A DNA stretch of 64,000 bases from Flavobacteriales bacterium (GCA_015075325.1 JABTUP010000010.1:1-64000), one strand, 5' to 3'; shown: positions 44,385-53,419, numbered from the stretch's first letter. The notes: generated by a model not told the origin, from the letters alone. A program made the numbers and translations.

Positions 44385-46400
44385 ATGGCATTTCAAATTG
44401 TATCCGACTTTAAACCCACTGGCGACCAACCCGAAGCAATTAAACAATTGGTTGAAGGATTAAACAATGGCTCGAAAGCCCAAACTTTATTGGGTGTTAC
44501 AGGTTCTGGTAAAACCTTTACCATTGCCAACGTAATTGAACAAATTCAACGTCCAACATTAATTTTAAGCCACAACAAAACCCTTGCTGCACAATTATAT
44601 GGCGAGTTTAAACAGTTTTTTCCAAACAATGCTGTTGAGTATTTTGTGTCGTATTACGATTATTATCAACCCGAAGCCTATTTACCTGTTACCGACACCT
44701 ATATTGAAAAGGACATGTCGATTAACGACGAAATTGAAAAATTACGATTGAGTACCACTACGTCCCTACTCTCGGGCAGACAAGACGTGGTGGTTATAGC
44801 CTCTGTTTCGTGTATTTACGGTATTGGAAACCCTGCCGATTTCCAAGAAAACATTATTAAAATAAAGGTGGGTGATAGTATTCCTCGCAACAAATTTTTA
44901 CTTCAACTGGTTCAAAGTTTATATTCAAGAAGCGAAACCGATTTTCAACGTGGAAATTTTAGGGTTAAAGGCGATACCGTTGATGTGTATCCTGCTTATG
45001 CTGAAATTGCTTACCGCATCTATTTTTTTGGCGACGAAATTGAAGATATTGAATCGTTCGACCCCATAAACGGAACAAAAATTGAGGAGTTTAACTACCT
45101 CAACATTTATCCTGCAAACATTTTTAATACCACCAAAGAAACCTTACACAGTGCCATTCACGAAATACAAATTGACCTTGGCAAACAAGTAGAATATTAC
45201 AAAGAAATTGGCAAACACCTTGAAGCCAAACGGTTGGAAGACCGCGTAACTTACGACATGGAAATGATGCGAGAATTAGGTTATTGTTCGGGTATCGAAA
45301 ACTATTCGAGATACTTTGATAGAAGACCTCCAGGCTCTCGTCCGTTCTGTTTGTTAGATTATTTTCCAAAAGACTTTTTAATGGTAATTGACGAAAGCCA
45401 TGTTACTGTTTCGCAAATTGGTGCCATGTACGGTGGCGACCGCTCCCGAAAACAAAATTTGGTTGAATATGGTTTCCGTTTGCCTTCAGCCATGGACAAC
45501 CGACCATTAAAATTTGATGAGTTTTATAGTTTAATAAATCAAGTCATTTACGTTAGTGCTACCCCTGCCGATTTCGAACTAAAAGAAAGTGAAGGAATTG
45601 TTGTAGAGCAAGTGGTTCGCCCAACAGGTTTACTCGAACCAGAAATTGAAGTTCGTCCAAGCCTCAACCAAATTGATGATTTAATGGAAGAAATTACCAT
45701 TAGAGCTGAAAAAGACGAACGGGTGTTGGTTACCACCCTCACCAAACGCATGGCTGAGGAATTGGATAAATATTTTGACAATAACGGTATTCGTTGCAGG
45801 TATATTCACTCCGAAGTAGATACCATTGAGCGAGTAGAAATATTGCGTGATTTACGTTTGGGTTTGTTTGATGTGTTGATTGGAGTAAACTTATTACGAG
45901 AAGGTTTGGATTTACCTGAAGTATCACTGGTTGCTATTTTAGATGCTGATAAAGAGGGTTTTTTACACTCAGAACGTTCGCTAATTCAAACTGCTGGTAG
46001 AGCTGCACGAAATATTGAAGGCAGGGTAATTATGTATGCCGATAAAATTACCAAATCGATGCAAAAAACCATTGACGAGACCAACCGAAAACGCGAAAAA
46101 CAAATAAAATACAATCTAGAACACAACATTACTCCAAAGGCACTAAACAAATCGAAAAGCGAAATTTTAGGACAGACCAAAGTTATTGACGATGCTTATT
46201 TAATTGAAAACTACGACCCAAAACCAAGTTTAGCTGCCGACCCAGTTGTAAAATACATGAATAAAGAACAACTGCAAAAACTGCTTGAAGAAACCCAAAG
46301 TAGAATGAAAAAAGCAGCCAAACAAGAAGATTTTATTGAAGCCGCACGTTTACGTGATGAAATGATGGAAATTAGTAAAATGATTAAAAACGAAGCTTAA
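44385..46400 (+). CDS. uvrB: Excinuclease ABC subunit B
   Basis: A 671-residue nucleotide-excision-repair helicase-like ATPase that loads on damaged DNA with UvrA and recruits UvrC. Walker A LLGVTGSGKTFTIANV is at residues 35-50. The beta-hairpin YYDYYQPEAYLPVTDTYIEK is near 92, DESHVT near 338, the motif with RLPSAMDNRPLKF near 365, and helicase motif VI QTAGRAARN near 540. A C-terminal UVR motif (EAARLRDEMM) is near 655. Length and motifs are normal. It may share a promoter with the upstream helical gene. Confidence 0.98.
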   Translation: MAFQIVSDFKPTGDQPEAIKQLVEGLNNGSKAQTLLGVTGSGKTFTIANVIEQIQRPTLILSHNKTLAAQLYGEFKQFFPNNAVEYFVSYYDYYQPEAYLPVTDTYIEKDMSINDEIEKLRLSTTTSLLSGRQDVVVIASVSCIYGIGNPADFQENIIKIKVGDSIPRNKFLLQLVQSLYSRSETDFQRGNFRVKGDTVDVYPAYAEIAYRIYFFGDEIEDIESFDPINGTKIEEFNYLNIYPANIFNTTKETLHSAIHEIQIDLGKQVEYYKEIGKHLEAKRLEDRVTYDMEMMRELGYCSGIENYSRYFDRRPPGSRPFCLLDYFPKDFLMVIDESHVTVSQIGAMYGGDRSRKQNLVEYGFRLPSAMDNRPLKFDEFYSLINQVIYVSATPADFELKESEGIVVEQVVRPTGLLEPEIEVRPSLNQIDDLMEEITIRAEKDERVLVTTLTKRMAEELDKYFDNNGIRCRYIHSEVDTIERVEILRDLRLGLFDVLIGVNLLREGLDLPEVSLVAILDADKEGFLHSERSLIQTAGRAARNIEGRVIMYADKITKSMQKTIDETNRKREKQIKYNLEHNITPKALNKSKSEILGQTKVIDDAYLIENYDPKPSLAADPVVKYMNKEQLQKLLEETQSRMKKAAKQEDFIEAARLRDEMMEISKMIKNEA

Positions 46401-46413
46401 AAAATTATTTCTG

Positions 46414-46440
46414 TTGGCTTCTAAAAAAACACTATTTTTG
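46414..46440 (+). promoter_or_regulatory. Putative promoter of psd
   Basis: TTG (46414-46416) and TATTTTTG (46433-46440, matches TAnnTTTG) are 16 bases apart. The ATG of psd is 20 bases downstream. Confidence 0.5.
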
Positions 46441-46459
46441 GACACTATTTTTTTTACAA

Positions 46460-47116
46460 ATGAAATTTCATAAAGAAGGTTATCCCTCACTAATTATTGT
46501 TTTGTTGTTTGCCATTGTTGTTAATGGTTTAATTTACTTATTTTTAAATGATTATCAAATTATTAAAATAATAGGTTACCTTGTTACTGGTTTCCTTATT
46601 TTGGTTATTCTTCAATTTTTTAGAAGCCCAACAAGAGATTTTAAAGCCATCGAAAACGCAATTATTTCTCCTGCCGATGGCAAAGTTGTAGTTATTGAAG
46701 AAGTGGAAGAAAACGAGTATTTCAAAGATAAACGTTTACAGGTTTCGGTATTCATGTCGCCAGTAAATGTGCACATCAACCGCTACCCTATTGCTGGTGT
46801 GGTAAAATTCTTTAAATACCATGCAGGATTGTATTTGGTGGCGTGGCATCCAAAATCATCAACCGAAAACGAACGAACAACCATTGTTGTAGAAGACGAA
46901 AAAGGACGTAGTATTTTATTTAGACAAGTTGCTGGTGCGTTAGCAAAACGAATTGTATTTTTCGATAAAGAAGGTAAAAAAGTAAACCAAACCGACGAAT
47001 GTGGTTTTATTAAATTTGGTTCGAGAGTAGATTTATATTTACCTATTGGAACCAAATTAAATGTACAACTTAACGAAAAAGTAAAAGGTGGAATTACCAA
47101 ATTAGCCGAATTTTAA
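46460..47116 (+). CDS. psd: Phosphatidylserine decarboxylase family protein
   Basis: A 218-residue membrane enzyme of the short (archaetidylserine-decarboxylase-like) PSD group. Two hydrophobic segments are near the N-terminus (LIIVLLFAIVVNGLIYLFL, IGYLVTGFLILVILQFF). Active-site region: SPADGKVVVIEEVEE near 70, SVFMSPVNVHINRYP near 97, HPKSSTENERT near 134, and the self-cleavage Gly-Ser in FIKFGSRVDLYLP near 190. Self-cleavage makes the pyruvoyl cofactor. Product is phosphatidylethanolamine. In Bacteroidota it normally follows a phosphatidylserine synthase gene; that gene is not adjacent here. Confidence 0.93.
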   Translation: MKFHKEGYPSLIIVLLFAIVVNGLIYLFLNDYQIIKIIGYLVTGFLILVILQFFRSPTRDFKAIENAIISPADGKVVVIEEVEENEYFKDKRLQVSVFMSPVNVHINRYPIAGVVKFFKYHAGLYLVAWHPKSSTENERTTIVVEDEKGRSILFRQVAGALAKRIVFFDKEGKKVNQTDECGFIKFGSRVDLYLPIGTKLNVQLNEKVKGGITKLAEF

Positions 47117-47184
47117 GCTGTTTTATTATTTTAGATTCCTTCTAAATTAGATTAAAATAAATGTTAAATTCCGTTAAATTATAT

Positions 47185-47212
47185 TTTGCCAAAATAATAA
47201 ATGCTACATTTA
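47185..47212 (+). promoter_or_regulatory. Putative promoter of the Cys/Lys-rich peptide gene
   Basis: TTTG (47185-47188) and TACATTTA (47205-47212, seven of eight to TAnnTTTG) with 16 bases between. The ATG is at 47241. Confidence 0.45.
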
Positions 47213-47240
47213 CGACATTCTAAAACTAAACTCTATCATC

Positions 47241-47519
47241 ATGAAAAAATTATTATTAGCAGTTGCATTTTTTAGCTTTGTTGGCTTAACTTATGCTAAC
47301 CCATGCGAAGACGGTAAAAAATGTGACAAAAAAGAATGTACACACGCTAAAGCCGACAAAAAAGAATGTTCTTCAAAAGACGCTAAAAAAGGTTGTTGCT
47401 CAAAAGACAAAGCTACAACTACAGCTAATGCAAAATCATCTTGCTCATCAGATAAAGCTGCAGGAAAATCTTGTTGTGCTAGCAAAGCTAAACCAACCGA
47501 AGAGAAAAAAGGAGAATAA
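47241..47519 (+). CDS. Secreted Cys/Lys-rich small protein
   Basis: A 92-residue product with a signal peptide (MKKLLLAVAFFSFVGLTYAN). The mature chain contains nine cysteines and about twenty lysines: KKCDKKECTHAK, KKECSSKDAKKGCCSK, SSCSSDKAAGKSCCASK. No fold or family is certain. Repeated CxxxxC and CC motifs suggest metal binding or disulfide bonding. It has its own promoter and a strong terminator, and sits next to the cbb3 oxidase cluster, which needs copper; a copper or heavy-metal buffering role is only inference. Confidence 0.7.
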   Translation: MKKLLLAVAFFSFVGLTYANPCEDGKKCDKKECTHAKADKKECSSKDAKKGCCSKDKATTTANAKSSCSSDKAAGKSCCASKAKPTEEKKGE

Positions 47520-47539
47520 TAGTTTAATCACTATTACCA

Positions 47540-47580
47540 CATAAAAAAGGGTTTCACAGCAATGCGAAACCCTTTTTATG
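47540..47580 (+). terminator. Terminator after the Cys/Lys-rich gene
   Basis: Stem CATAAAAAAGGGTTTC / GAAACCCTTTTTATG around a ten-base loop, followed by T-rich sequence. It lies 20 bases after the stop codon. Confidence 0.88.
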
Positions 47581-47634
47581 TTTAAGAATATCATGAACTA
47601 CAAAATAATTGTTGCAATGTGTTAATCAAAATGA

Positions 47635-48339
47635 TTAATCACAATCTTGAATAAATGGTCGAGCCACATCAATTTTAGGGCTTAAATAAGGTATTCCTAG
47701 GTTTAATCCACGCAAAATAAATAAACATCCCAGAACAATTAAAAACACGGGGATTAATTTTTTAATGTTGTTACGCAATGTAATGCTAACCATATTGGCA
47801 AAAAAATACACTGAAAACATCATGGGCAAAGTGCCAAAACCAAAGCTAGCCATAAACAATGCTCCTGCAAATGGGCTACTGGTAGAAATAGAACCTCCGA
47901 TGGCAGCATAAACCAACCCGCAAGGTAAAAGCCCATTTAATATTCCTACCAAAAACTTTGAACTCCAATTTGAGGAGCGTATTAATTTTGCTAAACGTTG
48001 TTTTATTTGATTAACAAAACTGCCCACCCAACCGCTAACTTCTAACTTGTTGGTTATTTTTTTTGGAACAAGAACTGATAAAATAAATAAACTACCAATA
48101 ACAATAGAAAGATGTTGTTGTGTTGAAGCTAAAGCAATACGTTCACCAAAAAAGCCAAAAAATAGTCCAAAAAAACTGTAAGTAAAAATTCGTCCAAGGT
48201 TATAAATTAACCCGTTAACAATTTTTGTTACAGCACTTTTATTACCCAATGGCAAAGCTAAAGCTATTGGGCCGCACATGCCAATGCAGTGCAAGCTGCC
48301 TACTAAACCTATGGTAAATGCGGTAATAAAAAGTTCCAT
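47635..48339 (-). CDS. Sulfite exporter TauE/SafE family protein (cbb3-associated)
   Basis: A 234-residue integral membrane protein with about six segments. It starts MELFITAFTIGLVGSLHCIG and has the signature LHCIGMCGPIALALPLGN near residue 16, with the CxxxC pair proposed in this subfamily to bind copper. A second core GILNGLLPCGLVYAAIGGS is near 133. It is the last gene of the leftward cco set, with fixH-like and ccoG upstream. In this context it is usually linked to cbb3 oxidase assembly, perhaps copper supply, though the transported ion is not established. Ends close to a short hairpin (47622-47638). Confidence 0.88.
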   Translation of the reverse strand: MELFITAFTIGLVGSLHCIGMCGPIALALPLGNKSAVTKIVNGLIYNLGRIFTYSFFGLFFGFFGERIALASTQQHLSIVIGSLFILSVLVPKKITNKLEVSGWVGSFVNQIKQRLAKLIRSSNWSSKFLVGILNGLLPCGLVYAAIGGSISTSSPFAGALFMASFGFGTLPMMFSVYFFANMVSITLRNNIKKLIPVFLIVLGCLFILRGLNLGIPYLSPKIDVARPFIQDCD

Positions 48340-48364
48340 TAATTGGGCATTAATATTAAATTTT

Positions 48365-48802
48365 CTAAGGAATAACTACATCCAATTCGTTGTAATATTC
48401 TTTTTCGCTGGCATTCCAATCAATTTTTACACGATACATTCCTTTTTCGAAAAGGGTTAACTTAAACTGCTGTATATTATTTTTTGTATTAAACACAATG
48501 GTTTTGTCGGCAGTTTGGTTCGATGGTTTATAAAACACGATTTCGCCCGAAATTTCACCTACAATTTCTTTTGGAAAAATAAGGTTGAGATTATCTGCAT
48601 CAATGTTAAAAATAACTTTTTCAGTTAAATTGTTTGCTTGGTTTTTTTTTTCTAAAATAGTTTTAAATTCTAGCTCTTTCTCGTAGTAATTTTCGGTAAC
48701 CAATTCATTGTTTTGTTTTGATGCAAAAAAAACCATGGTTAACATAAAAACAACAAAAACGCCAAATAAGCTAAAAGCAAAAATTCCCCAATTAAATTTC
48801 AT
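48365..48802 (-). CDS. FixH family protein
   Basis: A 145-residue membrane protein with one N-terminal segment (FNWGIFAFSLFGVFVVFMLTMVFF). A periplasmic beta domain follows: NNELVTENYYEKELEFKTI near residue 33, INIDA-like region, then GEIVFYKPSNQTADKTIVF near 86. The ENYYEKxLEF motif is characteristic of FixH in Bacteroidota. FixH aids cbb3 oxidase maturation, possibly copper delivery with the CcoI ATPase. It lies between ccoG and the SafE-like gene. Confidence 0.88.
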   Translation of the reverse strand: MKFNWGIFAFSLFGVFVVFMLTMVFFASKQNNELVTENYYEKELEFKTILEKKNQANNLTEKVIFNIDADNLNLIFPKEIVGEISGEIVFYKPSNQTADKTIVFNTKNNIQQFKLTLFEKGMYRVKIDWNASEKEYYNELDVVIP

Positions 48803-48846
48803 TTTTTCTGTTTATTTTTTTTTGAATCACCACTGATTAACTCCGT

Positions 48847-48881
48847 TAATCCTAACCCCTCTTTTTTTAAGAGAAGGATTA
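48847..48881. repeat. Degenerate REP-like palindrome
   Basis: Outer arms TAATCCT (48847-48853) and AGGATTA (48875-48881), inner arms CTCTT / AAGAG (48859-48873). It resembles the inner stem of the REP-like element at 26482-26551 (CCCCTCTCTT...AAGAGAGGGG), also ACCCCTC. It sits in the 118-base gap between ccoG and the fixH-like gene. Confidence 0.5.
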
Positions 48882-48920
48882 GAAGATAGTTCATTTTAAT
48901 CAATTCAAAGTTCTTTAATA

Positions 48921-50339
48921 TTATTTGTTTATTGGACCATTAAAGGTTGTTTTTTCTTTTTCGATTAGGTTGCCATTATCATAAATTCCAATTTCTAACG
49001 GAGTATTTTTCTCGGTAATCATTTTTTTATCTAGTTCAATAAAAAAGGCTTGTTGGCTGCTTTCTCCTTTTTTAACCATTAACGTGTCTTGTCCAACCAT
49101 TTTTACCACACCTTTTGGATTAATTAAATCGAAAGTAAGTTTTAACGTGCCCGACGATTTGTTAACTACTTTCACATTAAATAAATTACTTATTGTACCG
49201 TTTTCATTTTCTTGATACATCACTCCAGGGGTACGTAAAACAATGGTTTCTACACCGCCACGTAGTTTAAACAAGAAACCAATAAACACCAACAACAATA
49301 CTAAGAAAACAGTATATGCTTTTGAACGGGTACTAAATTTAACTCGTTTACCTTCTGCAATAGCATTTTCAGAATCAATTCTAATTAAGCCGATGGGTTG
49401 TTTTACGCTTTCCATCATGTGATCGCAGGCATCCATACAAGCCGTGCAATTAATACATTCCAATTGTGTACCGTTTCTAATGTCGATACCTGTTGGGCAA
49501 ACATTTACACATTGATTGCAATCAATACAATCGCCTTTTCCGGCTTCTTTTCTATCTTCGTTTTTTCTAAATTTTGCTCTTCCTTCTCCTCTAATGTAGT
49601 CGTATGCTACCACTAAAGAGTTTCTGTCGAGCATAACACCTTGTAGTCTGCCGTAAGGGCAAACAATTAAACAAACCTGCTCTCTAAACCAAGCAAAAAC
49701 AAAAAAGAACACCCAGCTAAAAGCTAGTATTGCAATAAAACCACCCAAGTGTTCTTTAATTGGAGCTCGTTGAATTTTTAATAATTCGTCGGAGCCAATA
49801 ATGTAAGCTAAAAAAGTATGAGAAATAATTACGGCAATTAAATAGAATAAAGAATATTTTAAGCCTCTTTTCCCAATTTTTTCAAGGTCCCAAGGTTGCT
49901 TTTTTAGTAGCTGTTGTTCTTTGTAATCACCATCAATCCAATATTCAATTTTTCGGTAAACCATTTCCATAAATATGGTTTGAGGGCAAATCCAGCCACA
50001 AAATACACGACCATAAACGGTTGTAAAAAGCACAATAAAAATAATCATGCTAATCATGATTAATCCAAAAATATGGAAATCTTGAGGCCAAAAAACTTGC
50101 CCAAACAATACAAATTTTCGGGTAACCACATTAAACATTAAAAAGGGTTCGCCGTCAATTTTTATCCAAGGAATAGCAAATAAAATGGCAAGTAATAAGT
50201 AACTTAAATAAGTTCGGTAATTGGTAAATTTTCCTTTTGGTTTTTTAGGATAAAGCCATTTTCTTTTACCATCTTCATTTACAGTTGTTATTTTGTTTCT
50301 AAACGAGTCGTCTCGATGATATCCTTCTGCTGCTTCCAT
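48921..50339 (-). CDS. ccoG: cbb3-type oxidase assembly protein CcoG
   Basis: A 472-residue membrane iron-sulfur protein. It has an N-terminal membrane anchor and several hydrophobic segments (YLSYLLLAILFAIPWIKI near 45, IFGLIMISMIIFIVLFTTVY near 89). The motif RVFCGWICPQTIFMEMVYRK is near 111, and VCLIVCPYGRLQGVML near 221. Two ferredoxin-type clusters follow: CIDCNQCVNVCPTGIDIRNG near 270 and CINCTACMDACDHMM near 294. The C-terminal periplasmic immunoglobulin-like domain is from 360. In CcoG the clusters help reduce copper for oxidase assembly. Confidence 0.97.
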   Translation of the reverse strand: MEAAEGYHRDDSFRNKITTVNEDGKRKWLYPKKPKGKFTNYRTYLSYLLLAILFAIPWIKIDGEPFLMFNVVTRKFVLFGQVFWPQDFHIFGLIMISMIIFIVLFTTVYGRVFCGWICPQTIFMEMVYRKIEYWIDGDYKEQQLLKKQPWDLEKIGKRGLKYSLFYLIAVIISHTFLAYIIGSDELLKIQRAPIKEHLGGFIAILAFSWVFFFVFAWFREQVCLIVCPYGRLQGVMLDRNSLVVAYDYIRGEGRAKFRKNEDRKEAGKGDCIDCNQCVNVCPTGIDIRNGTQLECINCTACMDACDHMMESVKQPIGLIRIDSENAIAEGKRVKFSTRSKAYTVFLVLLLVFIGFLFKLRGGVETIVLRTPGVMYQENENGTISNLFNVKVVNKSSGTLKLTFDLINPKGVVKMVGQDTLMVKKGESSQQAFFIELDKKMITEKNTPLEIGIYDNGNLIEKEKTTFNGPINK

Positions 50340-50367
50340 TTTACTTAATAATGTTTTGATGTAATAA

Positions 50368-50398
50368 AAAAAATCCCCTACAAAGTAAGGGATTTTTT
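50368..50398 (-). terminator. Terminator-like hairpin between ccoP and ccoG
   Basis: Arms AAAAAATCCC (50368-50377) and GGGATTTTTT (50389-50398), with an extra TAC/GTA pair set and a three-base loop. It is flanked by A/T runs that work in both directions. Within an otherwise continuous leftward operon it probably causes partial termination, lowering expression of ccoG and the genes after it compared with the oxidase subunits. Confidence 0.75.
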
Positions 50399-50402
50399 AG
50401 GT

Positions 50403-50993
50403 TTAGATTTTTTCTCCTTGAGGTTCTTTGCCCCCAGCTACATTTTTACCAGCAAATTCTTTTAGAATAAAACTTGCTACTTGTTGAATTTGCTCTGGAG
50501 TTAATTGACTTTCCCATGGAATCATACCTTTTTCTGGTACACCATATTTAATAACTTTAAACACATCATTAATTGAGTTTCCATGTATAGAATAATCATC
50601 GCTTAGGTTTGGACCAACTCCGCCACCACCGTTTGCACCGTGGCAAGCAACACAGTTTTTTTCATATATAGCTTTACCAGCATCTATTGCCGTTGCATCA
50701 ACTAATAATGTAGCTGTATTTTCGTCAATTCCTGGACCATTTTCTTCTTTAAATTTAGCTATTTGAGCATTTGCTGCCTCCATTTCTCTGGCTAATTCTT
50801 TTTCTTGCGAAAAACCGTCGTAAGCAAAGAAATAAATACAATAAGCTATTGAAAAAATTATGGTGCCGTAAAACATATATAACCACCAAGGCGGTAGAGA
50901 GTTGTCTAATTCTATAATGCCATCATAATTGTGGTCTAAGGCGTTACTGTCTAAACCTTCAATAAGTTCTGTTTTTTCGTTTTTATAGTCCAT
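50403..50993 (-). CDS. ccoP: cbb3-type cytochrome c oxidase subunit CcoP (monoheme)
   Basis: A 196-residue membrane-bound cytochrome c. The N-terminus is cytoplasmic (DYKNEKTELIEGLDSNALDH) with the family segment EGIxELDNxLPPWW (IELDNSLPPWWLYMFYG near 26) and one membrane helix near 38. A single heme site KNCVACHGANGGGGVGPNL is at about residues 114-132, with an axial methionine in PEKGMIPWE near 154. Many proteobacterial CcoP proteins have two hemes; the one-heme form is usual in Bacteroidota. It follows ccoQ by 22 bases. Confidence 0.94.
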   Translation of the reverse strand: MDYKNEKTELIEGLDSNALDHNYDGIIELDNSLPPWWLYMFYGTIIFSIAYCIYFFAYDGFSQEKELAREMEAANAQIAKFKEENGPGIDENTATLLVDATAIDAGKAIYEKNCVACHGANGGGGVGPNLSDDYSIHGNSINDVFKVIKYGVPEKGMIPWESQLTPEQIQQVASFILKEFAGKNVAGGKEPQGEKI

Positions 50994-51015
50994 GACTTCA
51001 ATTTTTTAATTCATT

Positions 51016-51189
51016 TTATTTTTCGTCCTCAAACGGGAGATTTTCTACATGATTGATATATGTTTTACTTGATTTACTTACCCATAGCAACAATCCCATA
51101 AAAAAGGTAAAGAAGATGATGAGGGATATTATCGGAAATATTTCTATTCCCGATATAGTATCCATGGTATGTTTTACAAATTTTAGCAT
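51016..51189 (-). CDS. ccoQ: CcoQ-like small oxidase subunit
   Basis: A 57-residue protein that can be read between ccoN and ccoP. It starts at ATG 51189 (MLKFVKHTMDTISGIEIFPI), with one membrane helix ISLIIFFTFFMGLLLWVS, and ends ENLPFEDEK. A shorter start at the second Met (51165) is also possible. The position between CcoNO and CcoP, the single helix and the size fit CcoQ/FixQ, which stabilises the CcoP association. Confidence 0.85.
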   Translation of the reverse strand: MLKFVKHTMDTISGIEIFPIISLIIFFTFFMGLLLWVSKSSKTYINHVENLPFEDEK

Positions 51190-51255
51190 ATCTTTTAGTT
51201 ATTAGTTGAGGCTTAAGGTATAAGTATCTAACGCTTTTTGACTTAAGCCTTTTAC

Positions 51256-53385
51256 CTATTTCTCTACATCAGCACCTAATCGTTGTAAATATGCGATTAA
51301 GGCAATGATTTCTTTTTTAGCATCGGCTTCTTTAATACCTTGTTCTCTTAATTCGGAAGCAATTTGTTCTGCTTGAGCTTCTAAAGCCGCTTTTCCGTTT
51401 TTAATTTCTTCGTCGGTATAAGGAACACCTAATTTTTGCATTACAGCTAACTTAGAAGTAGTGCTTTTCACATCAATTTCTTTAACCAATAACCAAGGGT
51501 AACGCGGCATAATTGAACCAGGCGACATGGATGTTGGGTTTTGCATGTGGTTGTAATGCCATGAGTGAGATTTACGTAGTTTTTTAGAACCTTCACGAGC
51601 TAAATCAGGACCAGTACGTTTAGAACCCCATTGGAATGGATGGTCGTAAACAAATTCACCAGATTTAGAGTAATCGCCAAAACGCTCTGTTTCGTGTCTA
51701 AACGGACGAATCATTTGTGAGTGACAGTTGTAACAACCTTCTTTGATGTAAATATCTCTACCTTGTAACTCAAGTGGAGTGTAAGGTTTTACTGCTTCAA
51801 TAGTTGGAACATTTGATTTTACTAAGAAAGTAGGAATCATTTCTACTGCTCCACCAATTAAAATAGCAATTAAAGCGAAGATTAACAAACGAACTGGTTT
51901 ACGTTCAATAACTCTGTGCCAGTGATCGTCTTTGTGAACAGGTGCATATTCTTTAGCTAAGGCAGGAGCTTCAGCTTCTTCGTTAGCTACAAATGTTCCC
52001 ATTTTAACCGTTTTAATTAAGTTGTAAGCCATAAGAATAGCACCTACAAGGTACAATAATCCGCCCACGCCTCTCATGGCATACATTGGCACAATTTGAG
52101 TAACCGTTTCTAAGAAGTTTGGATAAGCCAAGAAACCTTCAGGAGTAAATTCTTGCCACATCAAGTATTGTGTAAATCCTGCCCAATACATTGGAATAGC
52201 ATACAATAAAATACCTATAGTTCCAATCCAAAAATGAGCATTAGCTAATTTTTCGGAGAATAATTTAGTATTAAACATACGAGGTATTAACCAATACAAC
52301 ATACCAAAAGTTAAAAATCCATTCCAGCCCAATGCACCAACATGCACGTGAGCAATAGTCCAATCAGTAAAATGGCTAATAGCGTTTACGTTTTTTAGCG
52401 ACAACATTGGTCCTTCGAAAGTAGCCATACCATAAGCAGTAATGGCCACTACAAAGAATTTTAATACAGCACTATCACGAACTTTATCCCAAGCTCCACG
52501 CATGGTTAATAAACCGTTAATCATACCTCCCCACGATGGAGCAATTAACATTACAGAGAAAACAACTCCAAGTGTTTGAGCCCATTCGGGTAATGAAGTG
52601 TATAACAAGTGGTGAGGACCAGCCCAGATGTATAAGAAAATTAACGCCCAGAAGTGAATAATAGATAATTTATAAGAATAAACCGGACGTTGGATAGCTT
52701 TTGGAACAAAGTAATACATTAAACCCAAGTATGGAGTAGTTAAGAAAAATGCAACCGCATTGTGTCCGTACCACCATTGAACTAAAGCATCTTGAACACC
52801 AGCATACCAAGAGTAACTTTTCATAAAGCTAACAGGGTATTCAAAAGAGTTTACGATATGTAAAACAGCAACAGTAACAAATGTAGCGATGTAAAACCAT
52901 ATTGCAACATACAAATGGCGTTCTCTTCTGGCTAAAATGGTAGCAAACATGTTCCAACCAAAAACCACCCAAATACCAGCAATTGCTATATCAATAGGCC
53001 ATTCTAATTCTGCATATTCTTTACCAGTTGTAAACCCTGCTAAAAGCGTTACTGCGGCAGCAACAATAATTAATTGCCAACCCCAAAAGTTAATCATACT
53101 TAGCTTATCACTCCACATTCTGGTTTTTAATAAGCGTTGTAGCGAGTAATAAACTCCAGTAAAAATACCGTTACCAACAAATGCAAAAATTACAGCATTG
53201 GTGTGTAAAGGACGTGTTCTACCAAAGGTAGTAAACTCCAATTCGAAATTTAATCCTGGTATAAATATTTGGAAAGCTACTAGCACTCCAACCAACATTC
53301 CTACTATACCCCAAAATCCAGTGGCATAGGCAAACATTTTTACGATTTTGTTGTCGTAATAAAACTTTTCAATTTGCTCTGACAT
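51256..53385 (-). CDS. ccoN: Fused cbb3 oxidase subunits I and II (CcoN-CcoO)
   Basis: A 709-residue fusion. Residues 1-490 are CcoN, with about 12 membrane helices and the histidine-rich metal sites: TRPLHTNAVIFAFVGNGIF near 54, QWWYGHNAVAFFLTTPYLGL near 203, WAGPHHLLYTSLPEW near 253 and HFTDWTIAHVHVGALGWNG near 341. From about residue 500 it is CcoO: one membrane anchor, then a monoheme cytochrome with GCYNCHSQMIRPFRHETERF near 549 and SMSPGSIMPRYPWLL near 620 supplying the heme methionine. The fused form is typical of Bacteroidota. It reduces O2 to water with high affinity and pumps protons. Confidence 0.97.
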   Translation of the reverse strand: MSEQIEKFYYDNKIVKMFAYATGFWGIVGMLVGVLVAFQIFIPGLNFELEFTTFGRTRPLHTNAVIFAFVGNGIFTGVYYSLQRLLKTRMWSDKLSMINFWGWQLIIVAAAVTLLAGFTTGKEYAELEWPIDIAIAGIWVVFGWNMFATILARRERHLYVAIWFYIATFVTVAVLHIVNSFEYPVSFMKSYSWYAGVQDALVQWWYGHNAVAFFLTTPYLGLMYYFVPKAIQRPVYSYKLSIIHFWALIFLYIWAGPHHLLYTSLPEWAQTLGVVFSVMLIAPSWGGMINGLLTMRGAWDKVRDSAVLKFFVVAITAYGMATFEGPMLSLKNVNAISHFTDWTIAHVHVGALGWNGFLTFGMLYWLIPRMFNTKLFSEKLANAHFWIGTIGILLYAIPMYWAGFTQYLMWQEFTPEGFLAYPNFLETVTQIVPMYAMRGVGGLLYLVGAILMAYNLIKTVKMGTFVANEEAEAPALAKEYAPVHKDDHWHRVIERKPVRLLIFALIAILIGGAVEMIPTFLVKSNVPTIEAVKPYTPLELQGRDIYIKEGCYNCHSQMIRPFRHETERFGDYSKSGEFVYDHPFQWGSKRTGPDLAREGSKKLRKSHSWHYNHMQNPTSMSPGSIMPRYPWLLVKEIDVKSTTSKLAVMQKLGVPYTDEEIKNGKAALEAQAEQIASELREQGIKEADAKKEIIALIAYLQRLGADVEK

Positions 53386-53419
53386 GTTTTTTTGTTTTTT
53401 TAGTTAGATTTTATATAAT

